From Prauserella marina (GTDB lineage: Bacteria > Actinomycetota > Actinomycetes > Mycobacteriales > Pseudonocardiaceae), in assembly GCF_002240355.1 (NCBI RefSeq), contig NZ_CP016353.1, positions 2,964,501-3,028,500 of the forward strand: a stretch of 64,000 nt of DNA, read 5' to 3'. The notes beneath the pieces were generated by a model. That model had not been told where the DNA came from. It was given only the letters and a program-made list of their open reading frames with translations, and ran no database searches. Position numbers and translations under genes: made by a program. Positions 25,713 to 33,378 of the stretch are shown here, piece after piece (positions within the stretch are counted from its first letter, which is position 1; each line of letters starts with the position of its first letter).

Positions 25713-26381
25713 TCACAGCGCGGAGACGCCGTCGCCGATCATCTTGGCGCTGATGATGAGCAGCAGGACGGTCATGATGATCGCGTTGTGCTGGATCATC
25801 CAGGTTTTCAGCGCGTCGAGGATGGTGTGTGCCCTGGTCCCCATCGCGAGGTAGATGACGAAAGGCGCGGTGACGCCGAGGGTGGCGATCACCGCGAACA
25901 CGAGGGCCGCGACCAGTCGCGTGGATGTCCCCTGTGCCGCCGCGGAGATCGCCGCGCCACCGGAAACGACGAGCAGCAGGTTCTTGGGATTGACGGCGCC
26001 GAGTACGAAGGCGAGGCCCGCGGCCTTGACGGGTGTGAAGGCGTCGATCACCGTCATCCATTTCGGTGTCTCGGGCGTCGCGCCCTGACGCGGGCGGCCA
26101 CGCCACTGTGAGCCCGCGAGGAGCAGCAACAGGGCGCCGAGCGCGATCTTGACCCACGCCACCCAGGCCGGCCGGGAGGCTGCGTCGCCAGCGGCACCGC
26201 CGACGAGGATCGCCACGACCGTGACGATCGCCGCGACGGATACGAACCAGGCGAGCAGGAAGGCGAGGGCATTGGCCTTCGCCTTTCCGCTCACCAGCAT
26301 GAGGACGACCGCGACGACCGGCAGCGGGCTGATGAGCACGCCCACCGCGATGGGCAGGAACTGACCGATGGCCGCTCCCAC
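25713..26381 (-). CDS. GAP/SfLAP-family integral membrane protein
   Basis: The 222-residue protein has about six membrane helices and the family segments AVGVLISPLPVVAVVLML near the N-terminus and LGAVNPKNLLLVVSGGAAI near residue 125. It resembles mycobacterial Sap (sulfolipid-1-addressing protein) and related GPL-addressing proteins involved in export or localisation of surface lipids. GTG 26381 with GGAAGG upstream is preferred to the longer frame from 26471. The substrate in this organism is unknown. It is separated by about 115 bases from the SulP remnant. Confidence 0.8.
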   Translation of the reverse strand: MGAAIGQFLPIAVGVLISPLPVVAVVLMLVSGKAKANALAFLLAWFVSVAAIVTVVAILVGGAAGDAASRPAWVAWVKIALGALLLLLAGSQWRGRPRQGATPETPKWMTVIDAFTPVKAAGLAFVLGAVNPKNLLLVVSGGAAISAAAQGTSTRLVAALVFAVIATLGVTAPFVIYLAMGTRAHTILDALKTWMIQHNAIIMTVLLLIISAKMIGDGVSAL

Positions 26382-26495
26382 GGATCTGCCCACCTTCCGG
26401 AAATTCGACGGCGTCGGCAGTCGAGTCCCCCGCGTGACGCGAAAAGTAACGTCAGGGCCGGAACGGCGCACGATCGGTGCGTTCCCGCGGGCGGT

Positions 26496-27431
26496 TCACC
26501 CTCGGGGAGGCAGCTCGGCGGCGATCGCGGTGTCGATGTCCCGGTGTACCGGAGGCAGTTCGGCCTTGGTGGTGGCCATGCGCAGGACGACGCGCACCCG
26601 CCCGATGTCGCGGGCCAGCACGAGACGAATGCCGTCGCGGGCGAGATCCTTCGCGAGCGTGACGAGCATGTCCGCGGCGGCGACGTCGATGAAGGGCACC
26701 GTCTCCGCGTCGAGGACGACGAGCCTGATGCCGTGCGCCTCGGCGCGTTCGGCGGCCAGCGCCCGTACTCCGGCGCGGACCGCGTCGGCGTTGGCGAAGA
26801 ACAGACCGGATTCCACTCGCACGACGAGTGCACCTTCGGCAGCGGTCCCTCCGTCCTTGTCGAGGGCGGTGCGCCGGGCGAGGTCGACCCACAGACCGTG
26901 CCCGCTGCGCACGAGTTCGGCGACGTGGGGGCGGGAGGCGCGGGCGAGCAGCAGCAACAGTGAGATCACGACGCCGATGACCAGCCCGGGGAGCGTGCTG
27001 AACACGAGCACACCGGTCATCGCCGCGGCGGCGCCCCAGAAGTCGCCTCGGTCGGCGCCGCCGTACAGGCGCCGGGTCAGTGGGGTCGCCAGGTTCCACA
27101 GTCGCCGCAGGGCGCCGACGTCGACGAGTTCGACGACGGCGGCAATGACCACCGCGGCGAGAGTCGCCTCCGGCAGCGATTCGAACACCGGGGTGAGGAA
27201 AAGCAGCGTGAGCAGCGTGAGCGCGGCGGCGACAAGGCCGGAGACCTGGCTTTTCGCGCCGGCCCCTCCGTTGACGGCCGTTTTGGAGAGTGAGCCGTTG
27301 ACGACCATTCCGGCCGCGAGTCCCGCGCCCGCGTTCGCGGCGCCCATGCCGATCAGCTCGCGGTTGGCGTCGATCTCGTAGCCGTGCCGGGCGGCGTAGG
27401 TTTTGGCGGCGCCAAGTGCCTCGGTCGACAC
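26496..27431 (-). pseudogene. SulP-family sulfate permease, 5' half missing
   Basis: The remaining 311 residues start in the middle of the SulP transporter domain at EALGAAKTYAARHGYEIDAN, continue through the conserved GMGAANAGAGLAAGM and NGSLSKTAVNGG, four or five helices, and end with a complete STAS domain (LVVRVESGLFFANADAV, VVLDAETVPFIDVAAADML). Full SulP proteins are about 500-560 residues, so roughly the first 200-250 are gone. Just upstream, the same frame meets TAG at 27441-27443, inside sequence that belongs to the alkylsulfatase on the other strand. Without its first helices it cannot be an ordinary transporter. The coding frame is otherwise intact, which suggests a recent event or an assembly error. 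Confidence 0.8.
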
Positions 27432-27440
27432 CGCCGCGCG
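27415..27440. other. Deletion junction between two 5'-truncated divergent genes
   Basis: On the left, SulP homology on the minus strand runs up to about 27420-27430. On the right, alkylsulfatase homology on the plus strand begins at about 27430. Both genes lack the 5' parts that should lie between them, together with any divergent promoter. A single deletion of roughly 2 kb through a divergent pair would produce this. The junction contains GTCGAC at 27424-27429. Confidence 0.7.
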
Positions 27441-28062
27441 CTATGTCGCCGCGTTCGGCCGCGACGCCATCCTCGCCGAGGGGCGGCGAGCCGTCGAGAA
27501 CGGCGACTACCGCTGGGCCACACAGGTGTTGCACCATCTCGTTTTCGCCGACCCCGAGGACACGACGGCCAAGAAGCTGCAAGCCGACGCCTACGAACAG
27601 ATGGGGTATCAGGCCGAAGGTCCACAGTGGCGTGGCATCTTCCTCACCGCGGCCAAGGAATTGCGCGAGGGGATCGCGCCTGCCGTCTTCGCGACGGCGA
27701 GCACCGACACGATCGCGGGCATGCCGGTCGACATACTCTTCGACTTCGCGGCCGTCCACGTCATCGGAGAGAAGGCAGCGGACGCGGACGTGTGGTTCGA
27801 CGTCGAGTTCACCGATCTCGGTGAGACCTGGACGGTGTGGATCCGGCATGGCGTGCTCAACGCGCGGCCGGGCGCGACGAACCCGCCGCTGACCGTGCGG
27901 GCAGCCAAAGTTCTCGCCGCCGCGATCCTGCTCACCCCGGCCGCGGCGAAGGGCCTGCTCGCCGAAGGGAAAATCGCGGTCAGCGGCGACCCGAGCGTCC
28001 TCGACGACTACGCGGCCGTGCTCGACGAGTTCGACCCCGACTTCCCTGTCGTCACCCCCTGA
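27421..28062 (+). pseudogene. Alkylsulfatase (SdsA1/Bds1 type), N-terminal catalytic domain missing
   Basis: Two C-terminal domains of a class III alkylsulfatase are present: the dimerisation domain (ARYVAAFGRDAILAEGRRA, then HHLVFADPEDTTAKKLQA and EQMGYQAEGPQWR) and the SCP2-like C-terminal domain (from about GMPVDILFDFAAVHVIG to the stop). The metallo-beta-lactamase domain of about 400 residues with the zinc-binding HTH-x-DH motif is absent. The frame is open from 27403 but its first codons are antisense to SulP sequence. The remnant cannot hydrolyse alkyl sulfates. It ends before a strong hairpin at 28071. Confidence 0.8.
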
Positions 28063-28070
28063 GCGGAAAG

Positions 28071-28106
28071 CCGGTGCCCGGCGGGCATGGACCCGCCGCG
28101 CACCGG
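28071..28106. terminator. Bidirectional hairpin terminator
   Basis: CCGGTGC-C-CGGCGGG (28071-28085) pairs with CCCGCCG-C-GCACCGG (28092-28106) around a 6-base loop, giving a 15-base stem with one mismatch. It lies between the convergent alkylsulfatase remnant (stop 28062) and the FAD oxidoreductase (stop 28113). No T-tract follows, as is common in actinobacterial terminators. Confidence 0.75.
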
Positions 28107-28112
28107 TCTCCC

Positions 28113-29402
28113 TCAGCGGTCCACGTTGTCGTAGAGCCGTTTCCTGAGTTCGGTGTGATCGATGTCGTGGACGCTGTCGCCCCCCGCGAGATCGAGAGCG
28201 TGTGCCGCGCCGTGCCCCATGGCGGCGCACGGGCCCATGACCCGCACGCTCGACAACGCCGCTGCGTCCCCGTCGACGCACCTGCCCGCCGCGACGAGGT
28301 TGTGCGCTCCTTCCGGCAGCAGGCTGCGCAGTGGCACGTAGTGCACGTGGTCGGCGTCGTAGGTCTCCCACACGTAGCCTTCCGGCTGGTCGTGCAGTTC
28401 GATGGGCCAGGCCGTGCGGGCCACGGCGTCGGCGAATCGGGTGCCGTGGCGCACCTCGTCGATGCTCAGCTGGTGGCTGGCCGCGATCCAGCGAGTCTGC
28501 CTTCTTCCGGGAAATCCGTAGATCCGGACCGTTGCTTCGCCGAACGCGCCGGGGAATTCCTTGCGGAGGAATTCGACGACCCGGTCGGCCTGGGCTTTGC
28601 CTTCCAGTTGCGCTTTCGCCGCTCTCACCGCCCCAAGCGGTGCCTCGACGTGGGTCATGTTCATCACCGCCGTGTTGCGGCCAGGGAAGAAGAAGGCGAG
28701 CCCGTCTTTGCGCAGCAGGCCGTACTCGTCGGCCTTTTCCCGCACCCTCGCCGACAGTTCGGCGTGTTCGGGCCGGAGTTCTTCGCGCAGGTTCTCCAGC
28801 CTGATTTGCTGCGAACCCCAGATGGTGCGTTCGGGAACCCGGCAGGGAAAGCCCGCCTCCCAGGTGAGCGCGGCGTCACCACTGGCATCGACGAAACCGT
28901 CCGCGGCGACCTCGACGACGCCGTGCCGGGTGGCGAAGGTGACGCGGCCGAGCTTGCCGCCCTCGCGGTCGACGTCGAGCACGGACGCGCCGAGCACGAC
29001 CTGGATGTCCAGTGAGTGCACCAGATTCTCGATCCACCTCGACAGCGCGACCTCGTCGTAGTTGACGGTCATGGTGTGGCTGCGGTTGAAGTGGATGTCG
29101 CCGGTGGAACCGAGGTCGGCGAACATGGGATCGAAGATGCCGTGGGTGAGCTGACGGTATTCGGGCCCGTTGCCGTACACACCGCAGAACAGTCCGATGA
29201 GCGAGTTGACGCATTGCCCGCCCAGTACCGGAAGCGCGTCGACGAGGACGACCGAGTGGCCGAGTTTCCGTGCTTCCACCGCGGCGGACAGCCCGGCGAT
29301 TCCCGCGCCGACGACGCAGATGCCCGCGCTGATCCGTTCGGTCGGCCGCTCGGACGGCCTGGTCACTGTCTTGATCTTCAGCTCGGTGAGCTCGTGAGGC
29401 AT
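28113..29402 (-). CDS. FAD-dependent oxidoreductase (FAD_oxidored family)
   Basis: The 429-residue flavoprotein has an N-terminal FAD-binding motif CVVGAGIAGLSAAVEA, followed by GGQCVNSLIGLFCGVYG. A second conserved region, GFVDASGDAALTWEAG (about residue 190), and the C-terminal VAAGRCVDGDAAALSSVRV fit the FAD_oxidored family. The role is unknown; relatives act on small organic acids or sugars. An AGGAGA site precedes the ATG. It is the last gene of an operon after a three-gene ABC importer, so it probably oxidises the imported compound. Confidence 0.85.
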   Translation of the reverse strand: MPHELTELKIKTVTRPSERPTERISAGICVVGAGIAGLSAAVEARKLGHSVVLVDALPVLGGQCVNSLIGLFCGVYGNGPEYRQLTHGIFDPMFADLGSTGDIHFNRSHTMTVNYDEVALSRWIENLVHSLDIQVVLGASVLDVDREGGKLGRVTFATRHGVVEVAADGFVDASGDAALTWEAGFPCRVPERTIWGSQQIRLENLREELRPEHAELSARVREKADEYGLLRKDGLAFFFPGRNTAVMNMTHVEAPLGAVRAAKAQLEGKAQADRVVEFLRKEFPGAFGEATVRIYGFPGRRQTRWIAASHQLSIDEVRHGTRFADAVARTAWPIELHDQPEGYVWETYDADHVHYVPLRSLLPEGAHNLVAAGRCVDGDAAALSSVRVMGPCAAMGHGAAHALDLAGGDSVHDIDHTELRKRLYDNVDR

Positions 29403-29451
29403 TGCTTCTCCTGTGCGAGATCCTGTGGGAGAACCGGAAAGCGGCCGGTGC

Positions 29452-30249
29452 TCATCCGTTGACGTCGTGCTGGCTGTACACCGATTCGTGCCAGGGGATG
29501 AAGAACCGCTTGAGCCCGTTGACGAGGAAGTACAACAGCAGGCCGAGTACGGAGAGCAGGATGATCACCGCGAACAGCGCGGGCGCGTCGAGTTCGTTGA
29601 GGGTGCGCACCACGAGGTAGCCGAGCCCCTCACTGCCGCCGAGGTACTCGCCGACGATGGTGCCGATGATGGCGAAGACGATGCCGACTTCCATACCGGC
29701 GAAGACGTAGGGCATCGTGCTCTTGAGTTCCAGGTGCTTGAACGTCTGCCAGCGGCTGGCGTTGAGCGCCTTCATGACGTCGCGCTGGCCCGATTCGACG
29801 GAACGCACCCCGAGCTGCACGTTGAGCATGATGGGGAAGAAGGCCAGCATCGCCGACATGATCACCTTCGAGGTCATGCCGAAGCCGAACCAGATGACGA
29901 ACAGCGGGATCAGCGCCACCTTGGGGACGACCTGTGAGGCCACGATCAGCGGCCGCAGGCTGCGTTCGACCCAGCGAACCTTGCCCAGAACCGCGCCGAC
30001 CGCGATACCGCAGACGAGCGCGATGGCGAAGCCGCCGATGGTTTCCATCGCGGTGACCCTGGCGTGGGCCCACGTCTCGGGGTTGCTCACCACCTCACCG
30101 AGCGCGGTGAACACCGTTCCAGGCCGGGGGAGCACGAGTTCGGACATGTTGTTCACGCGCACGAACAGGTCCCACAGCAGGAAAAACACGATGAGGATCA
30201 ACGGAGTGCCGATCCACGGCAACAGCTTGTGTAGGCGTTCCTTCGACAT
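29452..30249 (-). CDS. ABC transporter permease, nitrate/sulfonate/taurine type
   Basis: The 265-residue protein has about six membrane helices and the permease EAA region around ALNASRWQTFKHLELKS. It belongs to the SsuC/TauC/ThiX permease group. It sits 2 bases downstream of the ATPase gene and 49 bases upstream of the FAD oxidoreductase gene, all on the minus strand. It is a different paralogue from the permease at 5410, with low similarity outside the core. The ligand is unknown. Confidence 0.87.
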   Translation of the reverse strand: MSKERLHKLLPWIGTPLILIVFFLLWDLFVRVNNMSELVLPRPGTVFTALGEVVSNPETWAHARVTAMETIGGFAIALVCGIAVGAVLGKVRWVERSLRPLIVASQVVPKVALIPLFVIWFGFGMTSKVIMSAMLAFFPIMLNVQLGVRSVESGQRDVMKALNASRWQTFKHLELKSTMPYVFAGMEVGIVFAIIGTIVGEYLGGSEGLGYLVVRTLNELDAPALFAVIILLSVLGLLLYFLVNGLKRFFIPWHESVYSQHDVNG

Positions 30250-30251
30250 GC

Positions 30252-31100
30252 TCAGCCCTCCCCGTCCAGTGCGTGCCGCAGTTCGCGCACGATCGCACCG
30301 AATCGCGGTTCGGTTTGTACGTCCATGTCCCGTGGCCGGGCGAAGGTGATGGGGCGGATCTCACTGATCCTTCCCGGCCTGGGCGACAGTTGGACGACCC
30401 TGTCGCCGAGGAACACCGCCTCGGTGATGTCGTGCGTGACGAACACGACGGTCGCGTGCGCCGCGAGCGCGATCCGTTGCAGTTCCAGGTTCATGCGTTC
30501 CCTGGTGAGCGCGTCGAGTGCGCCGAAGGGCTCGTCCATCAGCAGCAGTTTCGGGTGCGTGCTGAGTGCCCGCGCGATCGCGACCCGCTGCCGCATACCG
30601 CCGGAAAGTTCTCGTGGGTAGGACTTCTCGAATCCCTGCAATCCGACGAGTTCGGCAAGCTCGTAGGCGCGTTGGTGGCGGTATCGCTTGTCGTCGCCCC
30701 GCAGTTTCAGTGGCAGCGCGATGTTGTCGGCGACCGAATACCACGGGAACAGGTTGGCCTCCTGGAAGACCACGCCCAGTTGGGAGACCACCGAGGAATC
30801 CACTGTGGACCCGCTCCACAGTGGTCTGCCCTCGACGAGAATACGGCCTTCCGAAGGACTCAGCAGACCGGCCAGCGTGCGAAGCAGCGTCGTTTTCCCG
30901 CAGCCGGACCTGCCGATCACGGCGACGAATTCGCCGTCACTGATGCTCAGCGTGATGCCGGAGAGTGCCTGTGTGGTGGTTCGTTTGGTGCGGAACTCCT
31001 TGCCGACGCCGATGAGTTCGAGTTTCGGGACCTCGGTGGCGCGGTCGTCGTCCCCCGCTTTCGTCGCGGGGGCGAGTGTGTCGGTGTGATGCGCGGACAT
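30252..31100 (-). CDS. ABC transporter ATPase, nitrate/sulfonate/taurine type
   Basis: The 282-residue ATPase shows Walker A (VIGRSGCGKTTLLRTLAG), the Q-loop in VVFQEANLFPW, the signature ELSGGMRQRVAIARALS, Walker B (LLLMDEPFGALDA) and the switch His in VTHDITEAVF. An N-terminal extension of about 25 polar residues precedes the domain. AAGGAG lies ahead of the ATG. It energises the permease encoded downstream. Confidence 0.88.
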   Translation of the reverse strand: MSAHHTDTLAPATKAGDDDRATEVPKLELIGVGKEFRTKRTTTQALSGITLSISDGEFVAVIGRSGCGKTTLLRTLAGLLSPSEGRILVEGRPLWSGSTVDSSVVSQLGVVFQEANLFPWYSVADNIALPLKLRGDDKRYRHQRAYELAELVGLQGFEKSYPRELSGGMRQRVAIARALSTHPKLLLMDEPFGALDALTRERMNLELQRIALAAHATVVFVTHDITEAVFLGDRVVQLSPRPGRISEIRPITFARPRDMDVQTEPRFGAIVRELRHALDGEG

Positions 31101-31143
31101 GGGACTCCTTCGGCGGGTCCTGCTGTGCTGGTCGTGCTGCTTG

Positions 31144-32223
31144 TCAGGCCGCGGCTGCGGGGAGCAGGCTGTTGTCGAACCACGTCGAGGAATCGCCGCC
31201 GGGCGCTGCCTCGTCGGCGGCGGTCAGTTCGTCGTAGCCCGCCTTCCATTCGGCCTCGTCGGTGACGAGCAGCGGCGCGGCCGGGTCGCCGCCGGTCCAC
31301 AGTTCGCGCATCGCGGTGAGGCTCTGGACGGCGATCGCGTCGTCGTCCAGCGTCGCGAAGGAGTACTTTTCCCTCAGCACGCCAAGGGTTTCCTCGAAGT
31401 TCTCGTCGGCGACGAACGCCGCGAGCGCGTCCTGGATTCCGGCGAGGAACGCCTTGAGAGTGTCGGGGTCGTCCCGCACGATGTTGCGGTCGGCGACGTA
31501 GCACTGCGAGTCGGAGCGCACGGTCGTTCCGGGATCGAACGCGGCCGCGTCCTCATGCTGGGAGAGCACGATGTTGGCGGTGTCGATGCTGACCACGTAC
31601 CCGGCGAGCCTGCCCTGCTGCACGAGGTTGAACGTGCCGGGAGTGAGGCCGACGACCTGGCGTGGTGTCTTCGAAGGGTCGAGCCCGGCGTTGGCGAGCA
31701 CGAGTGAGACGACCTTGCTGCTGGTGCCGCCTTCGGAGGGCACGCCCATCGTCTTGCCGACGAAATCCTCCGGTTTCGTCAGCGGATTCTCCTTGCTGTA
31801 GACGAAGCGCAACGACGAACCCCTGGTGAGCGTGCCGATGTTGACGAGAGGCTGGTCCGATTCGGCGACCGCCGTCATCACGTCGATCTGGCCGATCCTG
31901 GTGACCGGCCCGACCCCGGCGAGCAGGGTTTGCATGGCCTGCGGCGAGCCCTTCACCGGCTGGAGGGTCACGTCGAGGCCGTGCTTGCCGAAATGACCGC
32001 CCGCGACGGCGAGCAGTTCGGGCGCCATCGAAAGGGTCTCCAGCGGCAGGTAGCTCAGGAACGTGGGCCCGTCGCCGCCACCGCCGGCGGCGGGGCTGGC
32101 TCCGCAGGCGCTCAGCACGGTGGGGCCCGCTGCCGCCAGCGCGGTGGCGAGTGCGGAACGGCGGAGGAACGACCTCCTGGAAAAGGCCGAAGGGGACGGT
32201 GGGGTCAGCGAGTGAGCAGGCAC
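31144..32223 (-). CDS. ABC substrate-binding lipoprotein with Tat-type leader
   Basis: GTG 32223 follows AAGGAGA by six bases and gives a leader with a twin-arginine motif (SRRSFLRRSAL), a hydrophobic stretch and the lipobox LSAC, so the product is probably exported by Tat and lipid-anchored. The mature domain follows the NMT1/THI5-like fold (LSYLPLETLSMAPELLAVA, then QPVKGSPQAMQTLLAGVG and EGGTSSKVVSLVLANAG). Total length is 359 residues. It is the first gene of the importer/FAD oxidoreductase operon and lies 82 bases after the IclR stop. The ligand could be an organic acid, sulfonate or pyrimidine-like compound. Confidence 0.87.
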   Translation of the reverse strand: MPAHSLTPPSPSAFSRRSFLRRSALATALAAAGPTVLSACGASPAAGGGGDGPTFLSYLPLETLSMAPELLAVAGGHFGKHGLDVTLQPVKGSPQAMQTLLAGVGPVTRIGQIDVMTAVAESDQPLVNIGTLTRGSSLRFVYSKENPLTKPEDFVGKTMGVPSEGGTSSKVVSLVLANAGLDPSKTPRQVVGLTPGTFNLVQQGRLAGYVVSIDTANIVLSQHEDAAAFDPGTTVRSDSQCYVADRNIVRDDPDTLKAFLAGIQDALAAFVADENFEETLGVLREKYSFATLDDDAIAVQSLTAMRELWTGGDPAAPLLVTDEAEWKAGYDELTAADEAAPGGDSSTWFDNSLLPAAAA

Positions 32224-32305
32224 GATGGGTCTCCTTGTTCCCTCATCGCCGGCCACCACCCTGTGACCGGCTCGGACGAGATTCACCCGGCCACCGCGTC
32301 AGGGG

Positions 32306-33079
32306 CTAGCCACCTTTCCGCATATTGGAAGGACGGTGCGCGCCCAGTGCGCGGGAGATCCCGCGCGCGGTGGCTTGCACGAGATGGCCGAGGCCGGGCC
32401 CGTGCGACTCGGTGTAGGGAACGATCAGCGAGAGGGCGGCGACGACGGTGTCGTCGGCGCCGCGAATCGGCGCCGCGACCGACACGAAGTCCGGGTCGAT
32501 CTGCCGGTCGCTGACGGCGTATCCGCTGCGCCGCACGTCGGCGAGCACCTGGCGCAGTTCCCGCCCGCTGGAGTAGGTCTGCGGGGTGAACGACTCCAGC
32601 GGCCCGCCAAGCACGTCCTCCTGGAGTTCGAGGGGGGCGTGGGCAAGCAGTACCAGCCCGACCGCCGTGGCGTGCAGGGCATAGCGCCCGCCGACCCTCG
32701 GCCGGGCGCTCGCGCGCTCGGGGCTGACGAATCGCTCGACGAACACGACCTCGTCCTGAGTGCGGACGGCGAGGTGGACACCCCGGTGCGTGGTCTCGTA
32801 GAGGTCCTGCATGAACGGCAGCGCGATGCGCTGTAGCCCGACCGAGCGGGGCGCGAGGGCGGCGACCTCCCACAGCCGCAGCCCGATGCGGTACTCGCCC
32901 GCCTCGTTGCGTTCGAGCGCGCCCCACGCGTGTAGCTCCCCGACAATGCGGTGGGCCGTGGTGAGTGGGACGCCGGAGCGGCGGCTGATCTCGGAGAGGT
33001 TCAGGTCGTTGGCTGAATCGGAGAAGGTGTCGAGGATCCGCAGAGCCCTGCGGAGCACGGAACGCCGCTCGTTCGCCAT
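32306..33079 (-). CDS. IclR-family transcriptional regulator
   Basis: The 257-residue protein has an N-terminal winged helix (LNLSEISRRSGVPLTTAHRI) and the IclR effector domain (residues about 75-250, with GGRYALHATAVGLVLLA and the late YAVSDRQIDPDFVSVAAPI). ATG 33079 begins just before the helix-turn-helix and has AAGGCGG upstream; GTG 33106 would add nine residues. It lies between the ABC importer operon (same strand, downstream) and the divergent carboxylase gene, so it may control both. The likely operator region is 33080-33378. Confidence 0.88.
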   Translation of the reverse strand: MANERRSVLRRALRILDTFSDSANDLNLSEISRRSGVPLTTAHRIVGELHAWGALERNEAGEYRIGLRLWEVAALAPRSVGLQRIALPFMQDLYETTHRGVHLAVRTQDEVVFVERFVSPERASARPRVGGRYALHATAVGLVLLAHAPLELQEDVLGGPLESFTPQTYSSGRELRQVLADVRRSGYAVSDRQIDPDFVSVAAPIRGADDTVVAALSLIVPYTESHGPGLGHLVQATARGISRALGAHRPSNMRKGG

Positions 33080-33378
33080 CCAGACCGCCTTGTCCGTCAG
33101 CTTCACTCGCGGCGGAGTGTAGCTTTCGTCGGCGGGCCCGCGCGGTGAGCTGCGACACCATGATCACCGGTAGCGGCAGGGGGCCCGCCCGGCACTTTTG
33201 GCGACACCCTACAAACCTGGGTCGGGTCGAGTGGTGCCTGTCAGCATTACCCGGCCGCCCGGTAACGGGAAGGGTGGACCAAGGTGTGGTGACCCCGCCC
33301 GGCCCCGGCGTGCCTTGTGCCGTGTCCCCGGTCGTGTTGGTCGCCTTGGACGTCGTCGGGATATGTGAGGTTTTTCGG
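33080..33378. promoter_or_regulatory. Divergent control region between iclR-type gene and fused carboxylase
   Basis: This 299-base interval contains no gene. The most symmetrical site I see is TTACC-N9-GGTAA at 33247-33265, with further GC-rich symmetry inside. IclR-type operators are often short inverted repeats of this size, but assignment is tentative. The frame of the carboxylase stays open upstream through the interval without family-like sequence. Confidence 0.4.
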
